A stretch of 64,000 bases of DNA from Psychromicrobium silvestre. GTDB taxonomy: Bacteria; Actinomycetota; Actinomycetes; Actinomycetales; Micrococcaceae. The translations under genes were made by a program, and so were the position numbers. Within the stretch, counting starts at the first letter, position 1, and each line of letters starts with the position of its first letter. Location of the stretch: NCBI RefSeq assembly GCF_013408295.1, contig NZ_JACBYQ010000002.1, positions 1 through 64,000 of the forward strand, given 5' to 3'. The notes below the pieces were generated by a model. It was not told the DNA's origin, did no database searches, and worked only from the letters and a program-made list of their open reading frames with translations. This document shows, piece by piece, positions 34,605-42,756 of the stretch.

Positions 34605-35558
34605 GTGCCCCGTACCGAACTCTCGACAACTATTCCTCAGCCGCTCTCCGAAAAGTCCGGACTCGGCATTGCCTACGGCGCAGCCGCCTACTGCTTGTGG
34701 GGCCTGTTACCCCTGTACTTCGTTTTGCTCAAGCCTGCTGGCGCCGTCGAAATTGTTGCTAATCGGGTGCTTTTTTCGCTGTTCTTCTGCACCCTGCTAC
34801 TCAGCTTCACCGGCGGCTGGCCCGCCGTCATTAAGGTCTTCCGTAGTGCACGGATCGCGAGCACCTTAGCAATTGCCGCCGTCTTGATAGCGATCAACTG
34901 GCTGACCTACACCTATGGGGTGACCAGCGGACATGCGATAGAAAGCTCACTTGGCTACTTCATCAACCCGCTGGTTTCCGTGCTGCTTGGCGTGCTGGTA
35001 CTGAAAGAGAAGCTGCGGCCGTTGCAGTGGATCGCAGTGGGCATCGGCTTCGCTGCGGTGATTGAACTCACCGTGGCTTACGGCCAGTTGCCCTGGATCG
35101 CGCTCGTGCTTGCCTTCAGCTTCGGCATCTACGGTTTCGTCAAGAAAAGAGTCGGTCCAGAGGTCAACGCGGTGACCTCACTGAGCGTAGAAACCGCGTT
35201 CCTGGCTCCCGTTGCGGCGGTCGTGATGGTAGTTCTTGCAGCCGACGGCGCAGCCACCTTAGGCGCTCAAGGCGCCGGTCACTTCTGGTGGATGGCCGCA
35301 TCCGGGGTGATCACCGCCGTACCGCTTTTGTTCTTCGGGGCTTCGGCTCGGCGCCTGCCGATGACCACCATCGGTCTCTTGCAATACTTTGCACCTGTGC
35401 TGCAGTTCCTAATCGCCGTGTTGTTCCTCGGTGAGGAAATGAGCCTGGAACGCTGGATCGGCTTCTGCATAGTCTGGTTGGCTCTGCTGATCCTGACCGT
35501 CGATATGCTGATCGCCTTCCGTCGCAACACTATCCTGCGCAAAGCTTCGGCTGCGTAG
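34605..35558 (+). CDS. rarD: RarD-type EamA permease
   Basis: 317 residues from GTG 34605; no ribosome-binding site, and a TGTTAT -10-like box lies just upstream, so the transcript may be leaderless. Ten helices with RarD features: GIAYGAAAYCLWGLLPLYFV, VANRVLFSLFF, INWLTYTYGVTSGHAIESSL then GYFINPLVSVLLGVLVLKEK. RarD proteins are named for chloramphenicol sensitivity in Pseudomonas; substrates are poorly defined. Divergent from fprA copy 1. Confidence 0.88.
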   Translation: MPRTELSTTIPQPLSEKSGLGIAYGAAAYCLWGLLPLYFVLLKPAGAVEIVANRVLFSLFFCTLLLSFTGGWPAVIKVFRSARIASTLAIAAVLIAINWLTYTYGVTSGHAIESSLGYFINPLVSVLLGVLVLKEKLRPLQWIAVGIGFAAVIELTVAYGQLPWIALVLAFSFGIYGFVKKRVGPEVNAVTSLSVETAFLAPVAAVVMVVLAADGAATLGAQGAGHFWWMAASGVITAVPLLFFGASARRLPMTTIGLLQYFAPVLQFLIAVLFLGEEMSLERWIGFCIVWLALLILTVDMLIAFRRNTILRKASAA

Positions 35559-35606
35559 TTCCAGGTTGGCTCCTCGCTCAAGGGTCCCTTGGCGGACTTC
35601 TCGATA

Positions 35607-37127
35607 TTAGTTCTGGTGTCGACCCCTACGAGATGTCTTATTGAGAGCTAAGAGCGCAACGCCGATTATGAGGGTGAGCGCTGCGAAGGCCAAATAGCTC
35701 GTAGTTCCATTCGAGCCAGTATTCGCAAGACCTTCCACGGGGGTTGAGGTTGGGCTAACCGGGTCTGATTGAACCGGCGCGAGCGTTCCGGTTGTGGCCG
35801 GAGCAGTACTGGAAGTCGGAGTATCGACAGCTGATGTGCTCGATGTGGGAGTGCTTGTGGTGGGAGTACTGGTGGTGGGGGTGCTGGTCTCCGCGGCGCA
35901 GCTCGCACTGCCGGGCTGATAGGTTCCGCTTAAGTTCGCGGTGTTGGTGTAGCTTGCACCGCTGACGTAGCTTCCCTCGGCAGATCCGGTGTAGTTGATG
36001 ACTACGCTGCTCTTCGCTGGCATGGTGAGTTGGTAGGTCATGGTGTGTGCCGCCGGATCCCACAATCCAGCATCGATAGTCACTGCAACGGGATAGTTAT
36101 TATCGACTCGCCATCCCGGGGCGGGGTTTGAAACCGTGAAGACGGGCGCATTAATCGCAGCATCCAGGTGCAACACCCACGTCACTTGGGAGATTGCTTC
36201 GTCTGTGGCTAGTACAAATCGACCGTTAAGAGTGGCGTCACCAGGAGTAGAGCTAGCGGTAGCCCAACCGTCTATTCCAAACTTGCCGGGATCTCCGAAA
36301 GACGGTTGCACTACCTGGCTGCGGGTCACATCAGGAATACCTTTGCTTCCGTCCGTCACTGTCGAGGTTGCGTCCGTCACCCAGGAAACTTTGCAAGCTG
36401 CTGAGTTGTTACCAGAGGTTGAATTCGGAGTACTGGCGCAGGTTCCGGTGCCGGGAGGGAACGCGCCAATCAGCTGTCCGGTTGCTACCGAGTTTTCACT
36501 CAGCACGGTGCCCGCAGGGACGGTTCCACTAAACTGCACCACCACACCGGTGTGCGCCGCGAGGTCGCCCAGAGTAACCGTCCAGGTCAGTCCGTCTGGG
36601 GAAACGGTGTGAGTGATAGTCGGGTTAGTCCAGGTGTAGTTGCTATAGGGAGTGCCCCAGGCGGCAATATTGGCACCGGAAGTCAAAGCGAAATTGGTGC
36701 CTCGCGGGATGGTGAAGGTGAGTTGTGCGCCGGTGATTGGGGCATCGGTTGAGATGGGGATCCGCCAGTTCACGGAGGTTGGCTGCGAAGCTACCAATGG
36801 TCCGGTCGGTGTAGTGGTTTGATACCAGTGATTGATCTCGAAGATCCCAGTACCGCCGTATTCTGGCCGAACTTCCTTGATATACCCGCCATTGCTGTAA
36901 TCCACGGCGGCACCATTGAGGCCGGTCATGAGGTTGGGGTAGCTAGGATCTTGGTCGGTGAGATTAGTGTTCATCACCGATGATGCAGTCCAATTCGCCA
37001 CGCACGCGGTGGAGTTATCGCCGCTCACGGTCCCTTTATTAGTGGCCCAAGCAGGCACCGCACCCAAGATGCCAAGTAAAAGTAATCCAAGAATTGCAGT
37101 TAAACCAACTGATAAACGCCGGAACAT
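35607..37127 (-). CDS. Cell-surface protein with sortase-type LANTG anchor
   Basis: 506 residues from ATG 37127, with GGGGGAG before it. N-terminal signal peptide (about 1-29, ending AWA). Two related ~190-residue modules, each opening with a cysteine segment (STACVANWTASSV and SAACKVSWVTDATSTV) and rich in beta-type sequence. Then a threonine/serine/proline linker of about 70 residues (TPTTSTPTTSTPTSS) and a wall-sorting tail: LANTG at 467-471, a hydrophobic stretch and basic RRGRHQN. LAxTG is the motif preferred by class E sortases. The ligand is unknown. Confidence 0.85.
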   Translation of the reverse strand: MFRRLSVGLTAILGLLLLGILGAVPAWATNKGTVSGDNSTACVANWTASSVMNTNLTDQDPSYPNLMTGLNGAAVDYSNGGYIKEVRPEYGGTGIFEINHWYQTTTPTGPLVASQPTSVNWRIPISTDAPITGAQLTFTIPRGTNFALTSGANIAAWGTPYSNYTWTNPTITHTVSPDGLTWTVTLGDLAAHTGVVVQFSGTVPAGTVLSENSVATGQLIGAFPPGTGTCASTPNSTSGNNSAACKVSWVTDATSTVTDGSKGIPDVTRSQVVQPSFGDPGKFGIDGWATASSTPGDATLNGRFVLATDEAISQVTWVLHLDAAINAPVFTVSNPAPGWRVDNNYPVAVTIDAGLWDPAAHTMTYQLTMPAKSSVVINYTGSAEGSYVSGASYTNTANLSGTYQPGSASCAAETSTPTTSTPTTSTPTSSTSAVDTPTSSTAPATTGTLAPVQSDPVSPTSTPVEGLANTGSNGTTSYLAFAALTLIIGVALLALNKTSRRGRHQN

Positions 37128-37295
37128 ATTACTCCCCCAAATACTTGTGCAACCCCCGAAGCCGGAGCCGATGGCTGAAAGCAACCAACACCCCTCGATA
37201 TCCGCTCGTGGCGGCGAATATCGTTTCATATCCTATGGCAGGAGCTCGTCGATGTTAACAGCCAAAAGAAACAAACGGGAAAGTGACAGCAAAAA

Positions 37296-37320
37296 GGGTG
37301 GTGCCGGATTGGCACCACCC
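37296..37320 (-). terminator. Rho-independent terminator of the universal stress protein gene
   Basis: Perfect 10-bp stem GGGTGGTGCC / GGCACCACCC with a 5-base loop, followed on the minus strand by TTTTT. Confidence 0.85.
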
Positions 37321-37334
37321 CTCTATAGAGCTCT

Positions 37335-38210
37335 TTAGCCCAGCGTGTCGAAGCGCTCGTAATCGCGAGGAACCACAATCATCGGCACCGGCAGCGCACG
37401 GAGCACCTTATTCGCGGTGCTGCCCAGGAACAGAAGGTTTTTCTGCGCCAATCGGGAAGATCCGAAGATCACCAATTCGCCGTCGTCCCAGCCGATAGAA
37501 TCGATCGCTTCCTCGATACTCCGCCCGTGTGCCAAGGTCGCGGTGGCCTGGCTCTCGGAAAGCTTGGCGGCTGCCTGTGCCAACACCGTATTGACGTGCT
37601 GGCGGGCCGGGCTGAGCGGATTGTCCAGCTCGAATTCTTCTTGTTTAAGCTCGTCGAGTTCCAGCAGCGAAACCAGCCGCAGCGGCAGACCGCGCCGGGC
37701 CGCCGATTCGATGGCTACGTCAATGGCCTCTTGGGCGCCCTGCCGGGTGCCCACCATCAGAGTGAGTCGGCTGAGCCCTTCCTTGCGCTGATAGCCCCGT
37801 GGCGCCAAGGCCACCGGGACCGGGGAGGCGTGCAGCAGACTGTTGGCGATAGAACCAACGGTGAAACGCTTGAACAGCCCGTTGCTGGCCGCGCCGATCA
37901 CGATGAGACCGGCCTCGTATTCGGTCGCCGCTTCAATCAGCCCGGTGGCAAAGGACTCCGCTTCCCGGACATGGAATTCGGCTTTCACGTCCTCCGGAAC
38001 GAGTTTGAGCGCCTTACCTCGGGCAATCAGCACCGCCTGCTCGCTGGGGCTGAGCATCTCGCCATCCGGGGTCAAGGAGACATAGGGCGTGTCTTCATTG
38101 AACACGTACACCACATCGAGTTGAGCATCCTGGGTCCGCGCAATCGCCGCCGCTAGGGCAATGGCATCGGCTCCGCGTTCATTGGGGGTATAACCAACCA
38201 CATATCGCAT
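37335..38210 (-). CDS. Universal stress protein (tandem Usp)
   Basis: 291 residues made of two Usp domains. Each ends with the usual G-x-[ST]-x-N patch: GSIANSLLHASPVPVALAPR in domain 1 and GSTANKVLRALPVPMIVVPR in domain 2; the first domain begins VVGYTPNERGADAIALAAAI. Tandem Usp proteins are typical of actinobacteria and respond to energy or oxidative stress. Transcription ends at the hairpin 37296-37320. Confidence 0.9.
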   Translation of the reverse strand: MRYVVGYTPNERGADAIALAAAIARTQDAQLDVVYVFNEDTPYVSLTPDGEMLSPSEQAVLIARGKALKLVPEDVKAEFHVREAESFATGLIEAATEYEAGLIVIGAASNGLFKRFTVGSIANSLLHASPVPVALAPRGYQRKEGLSRLTLMVGTRQGAQEAIDVAIESAARRGLPLRLVSLLELDELKQEEFELDNPLSPARQHVNTVLAQAAAKLSESQATATLAHGRSIEEAIDSIGWDDGELVIFGSSRLAQKNLLFLGSTANKVLRALPVPMIVVPRDYERFDTLG

Positions 38211-38239
38211 AAACGAACCTTACCTGTAATTCATTATTG

Positions 38240-38285
38240 CTGTCTGGCGTTTCCGCAGCTTTTATCCTACGGAAACGCCAGACAG
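38240..38285 (-). terminator. Terminator hairpin downstream of gabT
   Basis: Perfect 16-bp stem CTGTCTGGCGTTTCCG / CGGAAACGCCAGACAG with a 14-base loop, between the gabT stop and the Usp start. Confidence 0.75.
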
Positions 38286-38300
38286 CCTAGTTAGTTAGGC

Positions 38301-39659
38301 TCAGGCGGCGCGGATCGCCGCTTCCAGCACGTCCAGGCCGTCGGCGAGCAATTCCTCACTGATCACCAGCGGCGGCAGCAAGCGCACCACATTTCCGTAG
38401 GTTCCGCAGGTCAAGATCACCACACCCGCCTGCAGGCAGGCAGCCGCAATAGCCTTGGTGGCTTCCGGATTCGCTTCCTTAGTGGTGTGCGCGGTCCCCG
38501 GCTTGACCAGTTCGACGGCGAGCATGGCACCACGGCCACGCACCTCACCGATGATGCTGCTCTCGCCAAGTTCTTCCGTCAAGGTGCGCAAACGAGCGAA
38601 CACGATGTCCTCGATCCGCTGAGCCCGCGCGTTCAGATCGTACTCTTCCATGCTGCGGATCGCGGCGAGCGCGGCGGCGCAGGCTACCGGGTTTCCGCCG
38701 TAGGTACCGCCCAATCCGCCGGGGTGTACGGCGTCGAGCAGCTCGGCGCGACCGGTGACCGCGCTGAGCGGCATGCCTCCGGCAATGCCCTTGGCCAGAG
38801 TGATCAGATCAGGTACCACGCCTTCGTGTTGGCTGGCGAACCAGGCGCCGGTGCGGCAGAAGCCGGACTGCACTTCATCGGCGATAAAGACGATGCCCTT
38901 TTCCTTGGCCCAGGCGGCCAAAGTGGGTAGGAAGCCTTCGGCCGGAACGATGAAGCCGCCCTCGCCCTGGATCGGTTCGATCAGGATGGCGGCCACCTGG
39001 TCACCACCGATCTGCTTCTCGATCATAGTGATGGCGCGACGGGCAGCGTCCTCGCCCTTGATCTCGGCTTCCTCACGGTAGGGGTAGCTCATCGGCACCC
39101 GGTAGATCTCGGGGGCGAAGGGGCCGAAGCCGGTCTTGTACGGCATCGCTTTCGCGGTCAGCGCCATGGTGAGGTTGGTGCGGCCGTGGTAGGCGTGGTC
39201 GAAGGCCACTACGGCGTCCCGCCCGGTGGCGAGCCGGGCGATCTTGACCGCGTTCTCCACCGCCTCGGCTCCGGAGTTGAACAGCACGGAACGCTTTTCG
39301 TGATCGCCAGGGGTCAGCCGGGCGAGTTCCTCGGCCAACTGCACGTATCCCTCATAGGGAGTGACCATGAAACAGGTATGCGTGAAATGGCTGGCCTGCT
39401 CGGCAATTGCGCCAACCACGGCGGCGTCCGAGGCACCTACCGAGGTGACCGCGATGCCGGAGCCCAGATCGATAAAGGAGTTGCCATCCACATCGTGAAT
39501 GATTCCGCCATCGGCATCCGCCACATAGACCGGGACGCTAGAAGCCACACCAGCGGCGACTACCTTCTTCCGGCGCTCATTCAAGGCAGCGGACTTGGGG
39601 CCGGGAAAATCCCCCAGCACGCGTCGCTTCTGCTCAAGCCGGTATTCAATTTCTGCCAT
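38301..39659 (-). CDS. gabT: 4-aminobutyrate (GABA) aminotransferase
   Basis: 452 residues from ATG 39659 (ATG 39662 is adjacent; AAAGG is best spaced for 39659). Class III PLP aminotransferase: FNSGAEAVENAVKIAR, HAYHGRTNLTMALT, IEPIQGEGG, FIADEVQSGFCRTG and ITLAKGIAGGMPLSAV with the PLP lysine. Converts GABA and 2-oxoglutarate to succinate semialdehyde and glutamate. The aldehyde dehydrogenase gene is immediately upstream in the same direction (41 bp apart), so they form one catabolic operon. Confidence 0.93.
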   Translation of the reverse strand: MAEIEYRLEQKRRVLGDFPGPKSAALNERRKKVVAAGVASSVPVYVADADGGIIHDVDGNSFIDLGSGIAVTSVGASDAAVVGAIAEQASHFTHTCFMVTPYEGYVQLAEELARLTPGDHEKRSVLFNSGAEAVENAVKIARLATGRDAVVAFDHAYHGRTNLTMALTAKAMPYKTGFGPFAPEIYRVPMSYPYREEAEIKGEDAARRAITMIEKQIGGDQVAAILIEPIQGEGGFIVPAEGFLPTLAAWAKEKGIVFIADEVQSGFCRTGAWFASQHEGVVPDLITLAKGIAGGMPLSAVTGRAELLDAVHPGGLGGTYGGNPVACAAALAAIRSMEEYDLNARAQRIEDIVFARLRTLTEELGESSIIGEVRGRGAMLAVELVKPGTAHTTKEANPEATKAIAAACLQAGVVILTCGTYGNVVRLLPPLVISEELLADGLDVLEAAIRAA

Positions 39660-39700
39660 CATGGTGCCTTTCATTAAGAAGTCGTGGGAAGCGCTGAGGT

Positions 39701-41131
39701 TTAGGCGTCGAGTGCCGACATAACGTGTTTGATCCGGGTGTAGTCCTCAACGCCATACATCGAGAGGTCCTTGCCATAACCGGACTGCTTGAAACCTCCG
39801 TGTGGCATTTCGGCGGTCAGCATGATGTGAGTGTTGATCCAGACCGCGCCGAAGTCGAGTTCCCGAGATACTCGCATGGCAGTACCGTGATCGGTGGTCC
39901 ACACCGAGGAGGCCAGCGCGTATTCGACGTCATTGGCCAGTTCGATGGCTTCTCCTTCGGTACTGAAGCTCTGCACGGTAATCACCGGGCCGAAGGTCTC
40001 CTTCTGCACAATGTCATCGCTCTGCTTGACGTTGGCAATCACGGTAGGGGCGTAGAAGAAGCCCTTCTCCCCCTCGCGGTGCCCGCCGGTGACCACGGTG
40101 GCGTAGTCCGGAAGGGATTCCACGATCTTGACCACCTGGTTGAAGTGATTTACGTTATTGAGCGGTCCGTAATAGTTTTCGGTATCGTCCTGGCTGCCCG
40201 TGTGCAAGCTCTCCGCCGCGGTTTTCAGGTAGCCCAGGAATTCCTGCTGAGCCTGTTCCTGGATCAGCACCCGGGTAACGGCGGTGCAGTCCTGCCCGGC
40301 ATTGAAGAAGGCGAACTCGGCCAGCGCCTGAGCTGTTTTGGCAAGATCTGCATCCGCGAAGACGATGGCGGGAGCCTTACCTCCGAGCTCCAGGTGGGCG
40401 CGTTTGAGCCCAGCGGCAGCACCGGTTGCCACCGCGATACCGGCGCGAACCGAACCGGTGATAGAAACCATCGCGGGAGTCGGGTGAGCCACCATAGCGG
40501 CTCCGGTTCCACCGTTGCCCAGAACCACATTGAAAACACCAGCCGGGAAGATGTCCTTGATTAAATCGGCCAATACCAGGGTGCTCTCCGGGGTGGTGTC
40601 GGAGGGTTTGAGCACAATGGTGTTGCCAGCGGCCAGCGCCGGGCCGATCTTCCAGATCGCCATCAGCAAGGGGTAGTTCCACGGCGTTACCTGGGCAATG
40701 ACCCCGACAGGTTCCCGGCGGACGTAGGAGGTGAAGCCCTCCATGTACTCTCCAGCGCTCTTGCCTTCCAGCAGGCGGGCCGCGCCGGCGAAGAAGCGGA
40801 TCTGGTTGGCTCCGGCGGCCACCTCTTCATCGGCGATCAACTGCTTGACTTGGCCGGTGTTGCGGTGCTGAGCCGCAACTAGCTCATCGCTTCGCGCTTC
40901 CATGGCATCGGCGAGCTTGAGTAGCAGTAGCTGGCGCTCGGAAGGCGTCGTACGCTTCCAACTCTTGAACGCGCGGGCTGCCGCAGCCATGGCGTCATCA
41001 ATATCGGCCTGCCCGGAAATCGGGGCGCTTGCGACGATCTCTTCGGTCGCCGGATTGACGATATCCAAGGCGCCGCTTCCGGTTGGCGCACGGAATTCGC
41101 CGTCGATGAAGTTCTGCAAAGTGTTGACCAC
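39701..41131 (-). CDS. Aminobutyraldehyde/succinate-semialdehyde-type aldehyde dehydrogenase
   Basis: 476 residues from GTG 41131 (TTG 41140 is also possible; the TTAGG site favours the GTG). Class ALDH: QVTPWNYPLLMAIWKIGPAL, the general-base glutamate in LELGGKAP and the catalytic Cys in NAGQDCTA. Sequence trend is closest to gamma-aminobutyraldehyde dehydrogenases (PatD/Prr type). Next to gabT it would supply GABA from putrescine or oxidise the semialdehyde produced. A PucR regulator gene is divergent. Confidence 0.88.
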   Translation of the reverse strand: MVNTLQNFIDGEFRAPTGSGALDIVNPATEEIVASAPISGQADIDDAMAAAARAFKSWKRTTPSERQLLLLKLADAMEARSDELVAAQHRNTGQVKQLIADEEVAAGANQIRFFAGAARLLEGKSAGEYMEGFTSYVRREPVGVIAQVTPWNYPLLMAIWKIGPALAAGNTIVLKPSDTTPESTLVLADLIKDIFPAGVFNVVLGNGGTGAAMVAHPTPAMVSITGSVRAGIAVATGAAAGLKRAHLELGGKAPAIVFADADLAKTAQALAEFAFFNAGQDCTAVTRVLIQEQAQQEFLGYLKTAAESLHTGSQDDTENYYGPLNNVNHFNQVVKIVESLPDYATVVTGGHREGEKGFFYAPTVIANVKQSDDIVQKETFGPVITVQSFSTEGEAIELANDVEYALASSVWTTDHGTAMRVSRELDFGAVWINTHIMLTAEMPHGGFKQSGYGKDLSMYGVEDYTRIKHVMSALDA

Positions 41132-41231
41132 GGTGTCCAACCTAACTGGGTACTTGGTTCATTGCGGATCGGGGATTTCAGCTACTCCTGCGAGCGTAAG
41201 TGACGCAAGGCTTCGGTCGGAATGGATGAAT

Positions 41232-41259
41232 GCACTATCAAATTACGTATCATTAGTGC
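41232..41259. promoter_or_regulatory. Inverted repeat in the PucR/ALDH divergent promoter
   Basis: GCACTA (41232-41237) / TAGTGC (41254-41259) around 16 bases, between the two divergent starts. A TATAGT -10-like box for the PucR gene lies at 41265-41270. Candidate operator for the PucR-family protein. Confidence 0.45.
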
Positions 41260-41291
41260 GTTTGTATAGTTGAGCCCGGTACATTGGAGTC

Positions 41292-42734
41292 ATGTCCATT
41301 ACCCTCCGCACGCTGCTCGATGATCCGAGCTTAGCCCTGAAAAATCTCGGTTCGGCGGCCAAGACCCTAGATTCTGCCATTGCCTGGGTTGCGGTGACCG
41401 AATTAGAGAATCCTCAGCCTTTTCTGAGCGGGGCAGAATTGGTGCTGACCACGGGCGCGCGACTGAATACCGCGGCCGCGCAGCGGGTTTTCGTCCGACA
41501 GGTGCAGCGCTCCGGGGCGGTAGGCATCGGTTTCGGCACCGGGCTGGGTCATGACAGTGTTCCGCAGGCATTGCTCGCGGAAGCAAATCGCTGGGCCGTT
41601 CCGGTGTTAGAGATTCCCTATCAAACTCCCTTCCTGGCAATCGGCAAGCTGGTAGCGGACGCGCTCAGCACCGAGCATTATGCGAAGCTTGAGGGCTTGC
41701 TGGCCGCGCATCAATTGTTGGTCCAATCGCTTCTCAGTAGTTCCGCCGGCAATGGCGGCGGCTTGGCCTCCCTGCTGGGGACGCTGCGCACCATGGTGGG
41801 GGCCGACGTCGTACTGGAACAGTTCCACGCCCAGATCTTCAGCAGCACCCCGGGCAGTGTGCCGGATGATGATCATTGGTTGCCGGTTCCAGTGCCAACC
41901 GGAAAGCGCGATGCGTGCACACTGTGGCTGCGTAAGCCTTTCCGGGACAACGGAGTGGTGGATTATGCGAAGAGTCTGGTCAGCGTTGAGCTGGCGAATC
42001 AAGTGCAGCGACGGCAGGACAGCAGGCAACTGGCCGGACAGGTTTTGCAAGATGTGCTGCGGGGTGCGCTCCCGGAAGCCGATATTGCGGCTCGGTTGCG
42101 CGGAGTTCAGATCGACCCCTCGGCCAAGAATCTGATCCTGCTGGTCACCGCCCCGGAGCGAAAGCGCTCGGTGCTGGCGGGCATGGTGCTGCCACCCGCT
42201 TTTGACGCCGGGATCGCGGCCGTGGTTGAGGACGAGCTACTAGTGGTGCTTCCAGCATCCGGGCTCAACGCCGTTAGCCTGGCCGGAAAACTGTCCCGTT
42301 ATTTACACGGTGCCGGAATCCCCGCCTCGGTGGGCATCGGCGGCGCCTATGCCCAAGCCAATGGCTTGCGCTGGAGCTACTTCGAAGCGCGCGAGGCAGC
42401 TGGGCGCGGGCTGGAGGTCAATGAACCCGAGCGACTATCGCTAACCTCGCTATTGCTGGCCAGTGAGGACGTTCCGATGGCTGATATGGCCACAGAAACG
42501 CTTGGACCGCTAGTACAGTTCGACGCCGAGCACGGCTCCGAGTTAATGCTCACCTTGGAGAGCTACTTACAGCTCAATGGTTCACTGGCTGCGGTGGCTG
42601 ATTCACTCTCGCTGCACCGCAATACGGTGCGCTACCGGCTCACCCAGATCGCGGAACTGACCGGATTCGACCCTGCCACCACGGCTGATCGGGTGCAGCT
42701 CTGGTTAGCACTTTCGGTGCGCCGGCTGTCCTGA
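41292..42734 (+). CDS. PucR-family transcriptional regulator
   Basis: 480 residues. N-terminal PucR purine-catabolism-type domain (about 5-120: AIAWVAVTELENPQPFLSGA, ELVLTTG), a middle region with GGDEF-like CdaR fold (VGIGGAYAQANGLRWSYFEA), and a C-terminal PucR helix-turn-helix LAAVADSLSLHRNTVRYRLT at about 434-453. Divergent from the GABA operon, so probably its activator; GABA, putrescine or a related metabolite is a possible ligand. Confidence 0.9.
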   Translation: MSITLRTLLDDPSLALKNLGSAAKTLDSAIAWVAVTELENPQPFLSGAELVLTTGARLNTAAAQRVFVRQVQRSGAVGIGFGTGLGHDSVPQALLAEANRWAVPVLEIPYQTPFLAIGKLVADALSTEHYAKLEGLLAAHQLLVQSLLSSSAGNGGGLASLLGTLRTMVGADVVLEQFHAQIFSSTPGSVPDDDHWLPVPVPTGKRDACTLWLRKPFRDNGVVDYAKSLVSVELANQVQRRQDSRQLAGQVLQDVLRGALPEADIAARLRGVQIDPSAKNLILLVTAPERKRSVLAGMVLPPAFDAGIAAVVEDELLVVLPASGLNAVSLAGKLSRYLHGAGIPASVGIGGAYAQANGLRWSYFEAREAAGRGLEVNEPERLSLTSLLLASEDVPMADMATETLGPLVQFDAEHGSELMLTLESYLQLNGSLAAVADSLSLHRNTVRYRLTQIAELTGFDPATTADRVQLWLALSVRRLS

Positions 42735-42756
42735 GCGCACCGAGCTTCGGTGGCTG

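Noticed and set aside
39725-40564. 279-codon open frame antisense to the aldehyde dehydrogenase gene
   Set aside because: Overlaps a gene with intact catalytic motifs; no ribosome-binding site or family features.
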